DNA of 64,000 nucleotides from HK-STAS-PATE-36 sp964565615 (GTDB taxonomy: Bacteria > Patescibacteriota > Saccharimonadia > Saccharimonadales > JAGQNJ01), in contig CAZMFO010000001.1 in NCBI GenBank assembly GCA_964565615.1, positions 1-64,000 on the forward strand, given 5' to 3'. A model generated the notes under the pieces. The model saw only the letters and a program-made list of their open reading frames with translations. It was not told the origin of the DNA and did not search any database. Positions 50,332-59,611 of the stretch are shown here, piece by piece. How positions within the stretch are numbered: position 1 is the first letter of the stretch; each line of letters opens with the position of its first letter. Made by a program: the position numbers and the translations under genes.

Positions 50332-51117
50332 ATGAGTTATATGAGAAGTCGGCCGTACCAATCCGGCCAAAAAACAGCATTTAGATTGAGTCGCAGTAAG
50401 CTAGAGCTGTTTATGCAATGTCAACGGTGTTTTTGGTTAGATACAAGATTAAAAATTTCCAGACCGAGTAGCCCACCGTTTAATATCAATAAAGCCATTG
50501 ACGAGTTATTCAAGAAAGAGTTTGATGCCTATCGAGCCAAAAAGGAGCCTCATCCACTAATGAAGCAAGCCAAAATAACGGCTACTCCGTTTGCTCATAA
50601 ACAGTTAGATAAGTGGCGCCAAAGTTTTGGTGATAATGCGGGGATTGATTATCTAGATACGGACACAAATCTACATATTTTTGGGGCTGTTGATGATGTG
50701 TGGGTAGATAACAAGGAGCAATTGATAGTTGTTGATTATAAGGCGACTGCCAAAGACAAGCCGGTTGCATCTTTGGGGCCAGAAGGGTCGTGGCACGATA
50801 TGTACAGAAGGCAGATGGAGATTTACCAGTGGCTATTTAAAAAAAATGGCTTTAAGGTTAGCGATACGGGGTATTTTGTCTATGCAACAACCAATTCGCT
50901 GGCAGATAGATTTGATAATCAACTAAAGTTTGAGACTTGTGTTTTTCCTCATAAGGGTAGTACAGATTGGGTGGACAAACTTATACCAGAAATTAAGGGG
51001 GTTTTAGATAGCGATACTATGCCAGCAGTTGGACTATCTGCAATGGGTGGAGCTTGTGAATTTTGTACTTACGCCAAGGCTCGCACCAAACTAACCTTGG
51101 ATCACTTGAATAAATAG
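50332..51117 (+). CDS. RecB/Cas4-like PD-(D/E)XK nuclease with four cysteines
   Basis: The protein has 261 aa. LSRSKLELFMQCQRCFW (C30, C33) at the N-terminus; VDDVWVDNKEQLIVVDYKAT gives the Asp and Asp-x-Lys of a PD-(D/E)XK site, followed by RQMEIYQWLF (the Q-x-x-x-Y helix); CEFCTYAKA (C242, C245) near the end. This cysteine spacing resembles the Fe-S nucleases AddB and Cas4. No CRISPR or AddA gene is nearby. TATAAT (50316-50321) is 10 nt before ATG 50332. Confidence 0.85.
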   Translation: MSYMRSRPYQSGQKTAFRLSRSKLELFMQCQRCFWLDTRLKISRPSSPPFNINKAIDELFKKEFDAYRAKKEPHPLMKQAKITATPFAHKQLDKWRQSFGDNAGIDYLDTDTNLHIFGAVDDVWVDNKEQLIVVDYKATAKDKPVASLGPEGSWHDMYRRQMEIYQWLFKKNGFKVSDTGYFVYATTNSLADRFDNQLKFETCVFPHKGSTDWVDKLIPEIKGVLDSDTMPAVGLSAMGGACEFCTYAKARTKLTLDHLNK

Positions 51118-51145
51118 AGTCCGACAATGGTGGTATAATAAAGGT

Positions 51146-52441
51146 ATGTTAGATATACAGTTTATTAGGGAGAATCCACAGCTGGTTAAAGAAAAGTCAA
51201 GACAAAAAGGCTATGACATTGATATTGAACAGTTGCTTGGTTTTGATAAAAAACGCCGTGAGCTACAAAGCCAGACAGATATTTTGCGTCAAGAACGAAA
51301 TAAAATAGCCGATTCTATGAAGGGCGCAAAACCAACAGCCGAGGTTATTGAACAAGGTCGCCAAATTAAAGAGCAACTAGCGGATTTAGAACATCAATTT
51401 ACGGCAATTGACCAAGAATACAGCGAGCTACTTAGAGCGGTCCCAAATATGTCCCTTGATAGTGTGCCGATAGGTGATTCTGAAAAGCAAAATAAAGTTA
51501 TTAAAACGGTTGGCGAGAAGCCTAACTTTGATTTTACGCCAAAAAACCATGCCCAGATTGCCGAAGCAAAGGGTTGGCTAGATAAAGAGCGAGCCACTAA
51601 AATTGCTGGAGCAAGATTTGTTTATACTAAGGGCGATTTAGTTAGGCTAGAATTTGCCTTGTGGCAGTATGGTATGGATGTTTTGGGTGATCAAAAAATA
51701 CTAGAGCAAATTATTCAAGACAATGGCTTAACAGTTAGCGCTAAGCCTTTTGAGCCTCTTTTGCCACCGGCAGTTGCTAAAAAATCGGTTTTTGAGGCAA
51801 CCGGCAGGTTAAACCGCGAAGAGCAAACTTATAAATTTGAAGATGAAGATTTGTGGGTTAACGCTAGTGCCGAACACACAATTGCCCCAATCTACTTAGA
51901 CGAGATACTGCCAGAAAACGAATTACCGATCCGTTATGTTGGCTATACTACTGCGTTTCGTAAAGAGGCGGGGACTTATGGCAAAGATACCGAAGGCATT
52001 TTCCGCCTACATCAATTTAATAAGCTAGAGATGGAGAGCTTTGCGACTGCCGAGTCAGCATTAGAGGAGCATCTTTTTATGGTGGCTATTCAGGAATATT
52101 TAATGCAACAGCTCGGTCTGCCTTATCAAGTACTAGAAAAATGCACCGCCGATATCGGAAGGCCAAATGCTAAAGGAGTTGATATTGAGGTGTGGCTACC
52201 GAGTCAGCAGACTTATCGTGAAACTCATACGGCAGACTATATTGGAGATTATCAAGCCAGAGCTATGAAGACACGGATGCGCTGTCAAGACGGGGCTATT
52301 GAGTTGGTACATACAAACGATGCAACCGTTTTTTCGCAACGACCGTTAATTGGCATTATTGAGAATTACCAGACAGCAACAGGAGATGTTCGAGTCCCAG
52401 AAGTGTTAAGAAAGTATTTAAATGGAAAGGAGATAATATAA
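51146..52441 (+). CDS. serS: Seryl-tRNA synthetase
   Basis: The protein has 431 aa. N-terminal helical hairpin that reads the tRNA-Ser long arm (about 25-105), class II core with TAFRKEAGTYGKDTEGIFRLHQFNK (motif 2) and the C-terminal motif 3 region NDATVFSQRPLIGIIENYQT. TATAAT (51134-51139) is 6 nt before ATG, with no ribosome site. Confidence 0.96.
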   Translation: MLDIQFIRENPQLVKEKSRQKGYDIDIEQLLGFDKKRRELQSQTDILRQERNKIADSMKGAKPTAEVIEQGRQIKEQLADLEHQFTAIDQEYSELLRAVPNMSLDSVPIGDSEKQNKVIKTVGEKPNFDFTPKNHAQIAEAKGWLDKERATKIAGARFVYTKGDLVRLEFALWQYGMDVLGDQKILEQIIQDNGLTVSAKPFEPLLPPAVAKKSVFEATGRLNREEQTYKFEDEDLWVNASAEHTIAPIYLDEILPENELPIRYVGYTTAFRKEAGTYGKDTEGIFRLHQFNKLEMESFATAESALEEHLFMVAIQEYLMQQLGLPYQVLEKCTADIGRPNAKGVDIEVWLPSQQTYRETHTADYIGDYQARAMKTRMRCQDGAIELVHTNDATVFSQRPLIGIIENYQTATGDVRVPEVLRKYLNGKEII

Positions 52442-52809
52442 TGATAGAACGGCTAGAAATTGATGGTATTCATATGGAGGTTGGTGATGAACTGCGTCGC
52501 TATGTAGTTAAAAAAATCGGTAAATTAGATAAGTATCTCCCTCGACGAGCAAAGGGCGTGGCTCACCTTGAGGTTAAGTTAAAGTCTTCAAGCAACAAAG
52601 GCAAGAAGCAGTATACCTGTGAGGTTATTCTTACAGTACCGCACGATATCATTACCACCAAAGAAACCACCGTTAATATGTTTGCGGCGATTGATATTGT
52701 AGAGACAAAATTAAAAAATCAGATTCGTCGATACAAAGATCAACATTCTGTACTTAGGGGGCACACCAGACGACTTATTGGCAAATTTCGTTCGCAATCG
52801 GGCGAATAA
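52441..52809 (+). CDS. hpf: Ribosome hibernation factor, short HPF/RaiA family
   Basis: The protein has 122 aa. beta-alpha-beta-beta-beta-alpha fold with IERLEIDGIHMEVGDELRRYV, YLPRRAKGVAHLEVKLK, CEVILTVP and the second basic helix (FAAIDIVETKLKNQIRRYK). No C-terminal dimerisation domain, so the short form. The ATG overlaps the serS stop by 1 base. It lies just upstream of secA, as in many Gram-positives. Confidence 0.9.
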   Translation: MIERLEIDGIHMEVGDELRRYVVKKIGKLDKYLPRRAKGVAHLEVKLKSSSNKGKKQYTCEVILTVPHDIITTKETTVNMFAAIDIVETKLKNQIRRYKDQHSVLRGHTRRLIGKFRSQSGE

Positions 52810-52871
52810 ATACTGTACAATAAAGACTCGGTGGGACAGACTAATCAAATTGAGGGGAACAACAACAATAT

Positions 52872-55487
52872 ATGAAGAAAGTGCTTAAAAGAATACTTGG
52901 TGATCCACAGGCTAAGACGCTTAAGCGTCTAAAAAAACGGGTTAAAGAGATAAATGCTCTTGCTGATCAGTATAAAAAAATGTCAGACAAAAAGCTAAAA
53001 GAGCAAACTGCCGAGCTAAAAAAACAACTAAAAACCCAATCACTAGATAAGCTATTACCAGAGGCATTTGCGACGGTGCGCGAAGTAGCCACCAGAACAT
53101 TAAAGCAGAGGCATTTTGATGTTCAGTTAATAGGTGGGATGGTATTGCACGAAGGCAATGTTGCCGAAATGAAGACGGGTGAAGGCAAGACGCTAGTTGC
53201 TACTTTGCCGGTGTATTTAAATGCCTTGACTGAAAAGGGTGTGCATGTAGTAACAGTAAACGATTATTTAGCACAACGAGATGCTGGCTGGATGGGGCAG
53301 ATTTATAACTTTTTGGGGTTAAGTGTAGCTGTAATTATTCCAGATGCGTCATTTATGTATGATCCAGAGTACATTAGCGATAAGCACGAGGACGAGCGTA
53401 TGAAACACTTGCGTCCATGCACCAGACAGGAAGCATATCTTGCCGATATTACTTACGGAACAAATAACGAGTACGGTTTTGATTATTTGCGAGACAATAT
53501 GGTGCGAGAAGAGCTTCAACTCCGCCAGAGGGATTTACATTTTGCCATTGTTGATGAGGTTGACTCTATTTTAATTGACGAGGCCAGAACCCCACTGATT
53601 ATTTCGGCACCTGCGTCGGCCAGTGCAACAGCTTATGAGCAGTTTTCTAAGATAGTGCGAACTCTAGAAAACGAAAAACATTACGAAATTGACGAAAAGC
53701 GCCGAACTGTTGTTTTGAAGGATGAGGGTGTTGAAGCAATAGAAAAAAAGCTAGGCATAGACAACCTTTATGCCAGCGAAAACATCAGAACAATTTATCA
53801 TCTTGATCAAGCCCTCAAAGCACAAGCCATCTTTAAGCGAGACAAAGATTATGTTGTAACCAAAGACGGGGAGATTGTAATTGTTGATGAGTTCACTGGC
53901 CGATTGCTAAAAGGACGACGATACAATGAAGGGCTTCATCAGGCAATAGAGGCTAAAGAGGGTGTAGAAGTTAAGGAAGAATCTATGACTCTGGCAACAA
54001 TTTCGTTTCAGAACTATTTTCGTCTATACGAAAAACTATCTGGTATGACTGGAACGGCCGAGACAGAGAGTGAGGAATTCCACCAAATTTATAAGCTAGA
54101 GGTTATTGTTGTGCCCTCAAATAAACCGTTATCACGAATAGATCGTGGCGATCGCATATACAAAACAGAAGAGGGTAAGTTTCGGGCGATTATTAAAGAA
54201 GTCCAGATGTTACACACTAAAGGTCAACCTGTCTTGATTGGTACAGCATCAATTGAGAAGAATGAAGTGCTTAGTAGTTTATTAAAAAAGGCAGGCATTC
54301 CTCATCAAGTATTAAACGCTAAGAATAACGAGAAAGAGGCTACTATTGTCGCTAAGGCTGGGCAAAGAGGGGCTGTTACTTTGGCAACCAATATTGCCGG
54401 TCGTGGTACAGATATTGTTCTTGATGAAGAAACAAAAAAACTCGGGGGCTTGTTTGTCTTGGGGTCGGAGCGACATGAATCTCGCCGAATTGACAATCAA
54501 TTGAGGGGCCGTTCTGGCCGACAAGGCGATCCCGGTATGACTCAATTTTTTGTTAGTTGTGAGGACGATCTAATGCGAGTTTTTGGCGGTGATCGGATTC
54601 GTACTATGATGGAAAGATTAAAAGTAGATGACGAAACACCAATAGAGAACCGAATTATTTCGCGCAGTTTAGAGGCGGCCCAAAAAAAGGTAGAGGGTTT
54701 TAACTTTGATCAACGAAAAAATGTCGTACAGTATGACGATGTAATGAATCGTCATCGTAAGGCAACTTATGCTATTCGTAAAGAAATACTAAAAGATGGC
54801 GATATTAGCAAAAGGATACGGGCGTTTATTAAAGACGAGGCAAAGCTAGTTAGTGGATCGCCAGAGTCGCATCACCCAGATTTTGAGGACATACTAACAG
54901 AGGTCTTTCCATTTGATGAGGCGACGCTAGATATTATATTTGATGCTGACCACGATAAATTTGCTGATGTATTAACGACAAAAGCCCTAGAGTTGTATGA
55001 AGCAAGAGAATCAGCCTTTGGCGATAAAATTATGAGGGCAATAGAGCGCGAAATATATTTACAAATACTGGATAATTTGTGGATGCAACACCTAGAAAGT
55101 ATGGCTCATTTGCGAGAAGGCATTAATTGGATTAGTGTCGGGCAAAAGGATCCACTGGTTGAATATAGAAGAAAATCGCAACAACTTTTTGAGGAGATGC
55201 AACTTAGATTAAGGTCTGACATTGTTCGGGCTATATTTTCTGCTCAACCTGTTGAACACGAACACCCTGTGGATACTGATTTAACTCGCGCCGCCAAGCA
55301 CTCGGTTGACAATGCCGATAAAATTTTAGAGGTCGAGGAACTACATGAAGAAGATTTTGCTACGCCAAGAGCAGATAGTCATCTTTTGGCAGACAATAGG
55401 TCAACAAAAAAACAAATAACCGCCAAAACAAGAAAGAAATCACGAAAAGCAGAACGAAAGCGTCGTACTAAGGGCCGAAAAAAGTAA
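52872..55487 (+). CDS. secA: Preprotein translocase ATPase SecA
   Basis: The protein has 871 aa. Walker A MKTGEGKTLVAT, Walker B IVDEVDSILIDEARTPLIIS, the preprotein cross-linking domain and the second nucleotide fold ending in GRSGRQGDPG. The helical wing and scaffold domains follow. The C-terminal zinc-binding CxC motif is missing; the tail is Lys/Arg-rich instead. Confidence 0.97.
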   Translation: MKKVLKRILGDPQAKTLKRLKKRVKEINALADQYKKMSDKKLKEQTAELKKQLKTQSLDKLLPEAFATVREVATRTLKQRHFDVQLIGGMVLHEGNVAEMKTGEGKTLVATLPVYLNALTEKGVHVVTVNDYLAQRDAGWMGQIYNFLGLSVAVIIPDASFMYDPEYISDKHEDERMKHLRPCTRQEAYLADITYGTNNEYGFDYLRDNMVREELQLRQRDLHFAIVDEVDSILIDEARTPLIISAPASASATAYEQFSKIVRTLENEKHYEIDEKRRTVVLKDEGVEAIEKKLGIDNLYASENIRTIYHLDQALKAQAIFKRDKDYVVTKDGEIVIVDEFTGRLLKGRRYNEGLHQAIEAKEGVEVKEESMTLATISFQNYFRLYEKLSGMTGTAETESEEFHQIYKLEVIVVPSNKPLSRIDRGDRIYKTEEGKFRAIIKEVQMLHTKGQPVLIGTASIEKNEVLSSLLKKAGIPHQVLNAKNNEKEATIVAKAGQRGAVTLATNIAGRGTDIVLDEETKKLGGLFVLGSERHESRRIDNQLRGRSGRQGDPGMTQFFVSCEDDLMRVFGGDRIRTMMERLKVDDETPIENRIISRSLEAAQKKVEGFNFDQRKNVVQYDDVMNRHRKATYAIRKEILKDGDISKRIRAFIKDEAKLVSGSPESHHPDFEDILTEVFPFDEATLDIIFDADHDKFADVLTTKALELYEARESAFGDKIMRAIEREIYLQILDNLWMQHLESMAHLREGINWISVGQKDPLVEYRRKSQQLFEEMQLRLRSDIVRAIFSAQPVEHEHPVDTDLTRAAKHSVDNADKILEVEELHEEDFATPRADSHLLADNRSTKKQITAKTRKKSRKAERKRRTKGRKK

Positions 55488-55490
55488 CCT

Positions 55491-56783
55491 ATGAAGCATA
55501 GTGTAACTCATCTTGATTTATCAAATGGAGCAAAAGGCTTGTTGGTAAATATCCCTGACGCCACAGTAATGACCTTTGAAATAAATTTTCGGGCAGGAGA
55601 GTATTTGGTTGAGCAACAAAAATGGGAAACGCCACATTTAATGGAGCATGTGCTACTAGGTGCTAATGAAGCCTACAGAAAATCTCGCGATTTTCAGGCA
55701 GAACTTGAAAAAAATGGAGCATACGCCAATGCTAGCACGGGCAGTTATGATATAACATACGAGGCAGAATGTGCTGATTTTGAGTGGGATAGAATTTTGG
55801 GCTTGCTGGTTTTGGCGATCTCTAAGCCCCTTTTTTTACAAGAAGAATTTGATTCGGAGTCTCGCAATGTGCGAGAGGAATTGTTCTCTCGTTCTAACAA
55901 CCACTTTAGGCATCTAAACCTAGCGCTTCGTAAGGAGTATGGGTTTGTGGCGTTAACCGATCAAGAGAGATTAAAGCTGATGGACAATGTAACAATTACC
56001 GATATCATTGAGCATTACAAAAAAACTCATCGGGCGCCAAATATGCGTTTTGTGATTGCTGGCAACTTAACAAAGTCTCGAAAAGAAATAATAGAAAAGT
56101 TACTGGGGAATATTGAACTACCCGAAGAGGGTTATCGCACTCCTTTGCCAGACGAAACTCCAATATCTCAAAAAAAACCATTATTTATCAAGAACCCGAC
56201 GGTAGAGAACTTATATTTCTATCTAGATACATTTATTCGTCGACGACTTACTGATAGCGAGAGCTATGCTATGATGTTAACCAATGCTATCTTAACGGAG
56301 ACCCTACACTCACGGATTTATGGTCAAGCACGAGAAAAAGGTTTAATTTACGGCGTTAGCTCAAATTATGCTAGATTACTGGGTTCGTCAAATTTTTGGC
56401 TAGGAGCTCAAGTTATGCCGAGCAATGTAGAGGGGTTGTTTAAAATAATAACGACCGAGATTACCCAATTAAAAAATGGAAAGTTTAGTGATGATGAGCT
56501 AAAGTCTGCAAAATTATTTGCTTTAGGCCGTTTTCAACGAAGCGCCCAAACCGTTTCTAGCACAGCAAACTTATACAGTAGTCGGTATTTTTACGAGGAA
56601 GAGGTTGAAGGTTACTATGAAGTACCAGATAAAATACAAGCAGTATCTAGAGACCAACTTGAGGCCGTCATTAACGCAATGTTTTCTGAAGGAATTAGGG
56701 GTTTTGGAGTTTTGGGGAGCTGTGGTTATGATTTTGCCGTTCATGCGAATAAACAGCTAGATAGTCTTTGGCGAAACGAGTAG
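55491..56783 (+). CDS. M16 family zinc peptidase
   Basis: The protein has 430 aa. The inverted zinc motif HLMEH (about 46-50 in TPHLMEHVLLGANEAY) and a downstream Glu in the EEFDSESRNVREELF helix identify an active M16 (pitrilysin/processing-peptidase-like) half. The second half-barrel (about 215-425) completes one two-domain unit; M16 enzymes usually act as pairs and no partner is seen. It starts 3 bp after the secA stop, suggesting cotranscription. Confidence 0.87.
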   Translation: MKHSVTHLDLSNGAKGLLVNIPDATVMTFEINFRAGEYLVEQQKWETPHLMEHVLLGANEAYRKSRDFQAELEKNGAYANASTGSYDITYEAECADFEWDRILGLLVLAISKPLFLQEEFDSESRNVREELFSRSNNHFRHLNLALRKEYGFVALTDQERLKLMDNVTITDIIEHYKKTHRAPNMRFVIAGNLTKSRKEIIEKLLGNIELPEEGYRTPLPDETPISQKKPLFIKNPTVENLYFYLDTFIRRRLTDSESYAMMLTNAILTETLHSRIYGQAREKGLIYGVSSNYARLLGSSNFWLGAQVMPSNVEGLFKIITTEITQLKNGKFSDDELKSAKLFALGRFQRSAQTVSSTANLYSSRYFYEEEVEGYYEVPDKIQAVSRDQLEAVINAMFSEGIRGFGVLGSCGYDFAVHANKQLDSLWRNE

Positions 56784-56790
56784 AGGTTTT

Positions 56791-57885
56791 ATGTCAGAAT
56801 TAACCGTAAATATAAAGAGCTTACTTGACGAAATAAATAATGCTTATCGTCAGTTGGGTATAGATAATTTACAGGTTGAGATAAAGAGGCTAGAGCAAGA
56901 AAGTACTCAACCAGAGTTTTGGAATAATCCTAACAATGCTCAAAATATAATGAAGGATATTTCTAGCTTGCAAGCTCGCGCAAATCCGTGGCTAGAGTTA
57001 AAAAAGTCAACCGAGGAGTTGGTAGATCTAGAAGCACTAGATGATTTATCTCTAAAACAAGAGCTACAAAATACATATTCTAAGCTTTTGGACGAATATC
57101 AGGTTTTAAAAAAGCAACTAGCTTTTAGTGGGCCGTATGATGACCACGATGTCATTTTGTCAATATATGCAGGGGCTGGCGGAACGGATGCACAGGACTG
57201 GGCATCAATGTTGTTGCGGATGTATGTACGCTGGGTTGAGTCCGAGGGCGGTCAGGTAGAGATTATTGAACAGTCAGTAGCCGACGAGGCCGGAATAAAA
57301 AGTGCCACCTGTAGCATTTCGGGGATCTCTTTTGGGTATGGAAGGCTAAAAAGTGAGCATGGTGTACATAGACTAGTTAGGCTTAGTCCTTTTAATTCTG
57401 ATAATTTGCGACAGACTAGCTTTGCTAAAGTTGATATTATCCCTAAAATTGATAAACCGAACGAGGTTAAGATTAGCGATGACGATCTTAAAGTAGATGT
57501 TTTTCGGTCGGGTGGGCACGGTGGTCAATCGGTAAACACTACCGATTCGGCGGTGCGAGTAACTCATCTGCCAACTGGCATTACGGTAAGTATTCAAAAT
57601 GAGCGGTCGCAATTGCAGAACAAAGAAACAGCGTTAACCATTTTAAGGTCAAAACTGGCTCAACTTCAGCTTATTCAACATAAAGATAAGCTACAGGATA
57701 TCAAGGGGCCAAATCAATCGGCGGAATGGGGTAATCAGATTAGAAGTTATGTACTGCACCCTTATAAACAGGTTAAAGACTTACGGACTCAATATGAAGC
57801 AAGCGACCCTGATAAAATACTAAATGGTGATATTAATGGGTTGATAAACGCCTATATTGAGCAAAACTTGGGTTCTCAAGCATAA
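56791..57885 (+). CDS. prfB: Peptide chain release factor 2
   Basis: The protein has 364 aa and recognises UAA/UGA. The SPF tripeptide is in RLSPFNSDNLRQTSF, and GGQ is in SGGHGGQSVNTTDSAVR. The reading frame is continuous from ATG, so the autoregulatory +1 frameshift common in bacterial prfB is absent. Upstream of ftsE. Confidence 0.97.
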   Translation: MSELTVNIKSLLDEINNAYRQLGIDNLQVEIKRLEQESTQPEFWNNPNNAQNIMKDISSLQARANPWLELKKSTEELVDLEALDDLSLKQELQNTYSKLLDEYQVLKKQLAFSGPYDDHDVILSIYAGAGGTDAQDWASMLLRMYVRWVESEGGQVEIIEQSVADEAGIKSATCSISGISFGYGRLKSEHGVHRLVRLSPFNSDNLRQTSFAKVDIIPKIDKPNEVKISDDDLKVDVFRSGGHGGQSVNTTDSAVRVTHLPTGITVSIQNERSQLQNKETALTILRSKLAQLQLIQHKDKLQDIKGPNQSAEWGNQIRSYVLHPYKQVKDLRTQYEASDPDKILNGDINGLINAYIEQNLGSQA

Positions 57886-57909
57886 TCAATTTGGTATAAT
57901 AGAGTTTGA

Positions 57910-58593
57910 ATGATTTTATTGGATAGAGTTACAAAAGTTTATGGCAAATCTAACACGGCGCTTGATAGGGTTAGCCTACATGTTGAGCCCAAAGAGTTTG
58001 TGGTGATTGTGGGGCAAAGTGGTGCCGGCAAGTCAACCTTTTTGAAGTTACTCACCAGAGAGGAACGCCCAACGAGTGGAAAAATTATTGTCGGAGGAGT
58101 GGATTACGAACATCTAAAGGATAAAAAAATACCTTTATTACGGCGAAAGATAGGGGTGGTGTTTCAAGATTTTAAATTATTGCCAAATAAAAATGTTTTT
58201 GAAAATGTTGCCTTTGCGCTAGAAATTGTTGGTATGGGTAACAAAGAAATACAATACACCGTACCTCGTGTTTTGAATATCGTCGGTTTAAGTGGTAAAG
58301 AAAAGAGCTATCCAAAAGAATTGTCTGGTGGCGAACGGCAACGCGTCGCTATCGCTAGAGCTATTGCTCGGCAACCTAAGATATTGATTGCCGATGAGCC
58401 TACCGGCAATTTGGACCCTAAACATGCTTGGGATGTAATAGCAGTTTTAGAAAAGATTAACAAGTACGGAACAACTGTTTTGCTGACCACTCATAATCAA
58501 GATATTGTCAATAAATTAAAGCGTCGTGTTGTAACCATAACCGATGGGAAGATAGTGAGTGATAAGGTCGGCGGGGGTTACAAATTATTATGA
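57910..58593 (+). CDS. ftsE: Cell division ABC-transporter ATPase FtsE
   Basis: The protein has 227 aa. Walker A GQSGAGKST, signature LSGGERQRVAIARA and Walker B ILIADEPTGNLD. With FtsX it activates cell-wall hydrolases at the septum rather than transporting. TATAAT (57895-57900) is 9 nt before ATG. Its stop overlaps the ftsX start (ATGA). Confidence 0.96.
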   Translation: MILLDRVTKVYGKSNTALDRVSLHVEPKEFVVIVGQSGAGKSTFLKLLTREERPTSGKIIVGGVDYEHLKDKKIPLLRRKIGVVFQDFKLLPNKNVFENVAFALEIVGMGNKEIQYTVPRVLNIVGLSGKEKSYPKELSGGERQRVAIARAIARQPKILIADEPTGNLDPKHAWDVIAVLEKINKYGTTVLLTTHNQDIVNKLKRRVVTITDGKIVSDKVGGGYKLL

Positions 58594-59534
58594 AGCGAAA
58601 GTTAATCACCTTGTCTAGAATCTTTAAGGGCGGACTGACTAATTTTGTGCGTAATGCTTGGTTAGCAATTGCCGCAATTGCTGTGATGGTCATTACCTTA
58701 ACTATTGTACTTTTTTCGGTTATTGCCAACGCTACCTTTACAAACACTATAAAACAGATTACCGATAAAGTTGATATATCAATATATTTAAAAGACGAAA
58801 CAAGCGATAAAGACAAAGATCAAATACTTGAGAAACTAAAGTCCTTAACTAATGTAGAGAGCGTTTCGTATCTATCTAAGGATGATGCCAAAAACCAATT
58901 TATTGAAAAAAACAAAGAAGACATAGAACTTAGATTATCTATCGGTCAGTCTGACGGCAATCCAATTCCGGCAACAATTCGGATTAAGCCCAAAGACATC
59001 AATAAGCTAGAAGAGCTAAGTAACGAGATCAACAATCAAGGCTGGGAGAGGTTCATTTTAAAGATTTCTTACCAAAAAGACAGAAAAACAGCTATTGATA
59101 ATATCGCTAAAGCAACAACATTTTTCAAAAAGGCTAGTTTAGCAGGAGTTGTAGTATTTGCCATAATCTCTATGCTGATAATTTTTAACACTATTAGAAT
59201 GGCTATCTTTAATAGGCGAGAAGAGCTGGATATTATGCGCTTGCTGGGTGCCAGCACTTGGTATATTCGGGGCCCGTTTGTGGTTGAGACGGTGCTTTAC
59301 GGTGTGATAGCGGCGTTGATCTCGGTATCGTTATGTAGGTTGTCACTAGAAGTTGCAGTATCGGCCTTTGGTGCTAACAGTTTAGGATTATTAGATATAG
59401 AATATGCCACTCAGTATTTCTCTAGACATTTTTGGTATGTTTCGGGTATTCAGTTAGCGGTTGGAGTACTAATCGGGGCAGTATCGTCTATGGTTGCTAC
59501 CAGACGATATCTGAAGTTTAAAAGCAGTAAATAA
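58590..59534 (+). CDS. ftsX: Cell division protein FtsX
   Basis: The protein has 314 aa. One transmembrane helix near 26-48, a large extracellular loop (about 50-170) with the KVDISIYLKDETSDKD start typical for FtsX, then three more transmembrane helices. The external loop binds coiled-coil hydrolases; two such proteins are encoded directly downstream. Confidence 0.95.
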   Translation: MKRKLITLSRIFKGGLTNFVRNAWLAIAAIAVMVITLTIVLFSVIANATFTNTIKQITDKVDISIYLKDETSDKDKDQILEKLKSLTNVESVSYLSKDDAKNQFIEKNKEDIELRLSIGQSDGNPIPATIRIKPKDINKLEELSNEINNQGWERFILKISYQKDRKTAIDNIAKATTFFKKASLAGVVVFAIISMLIIFNTIRMAIFNRREELDIMRLLGASTWYIRGPFVVETVLYGVIAALISVSLCRLSLEVAVSAFGANSLGLLDIEYATQYFSRHFWYVSGIQLAVGVLIGAVSSMVATRRYLKFKSSK

Positions 59535-59611
59535 GACATTATTTTGTCAAGTAAGAGAGCCAATACTTAATTGGGGAGTTGTGATTATCAAATTTGGAGG
59601 TCTATGTTATT

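Noticed and set aside
56791..56880. Programmed frameshift in prfB
   Set aside because: The reading frame is continuous from the ATG; no CTTTGA-type slip site with in-frame stop is present.
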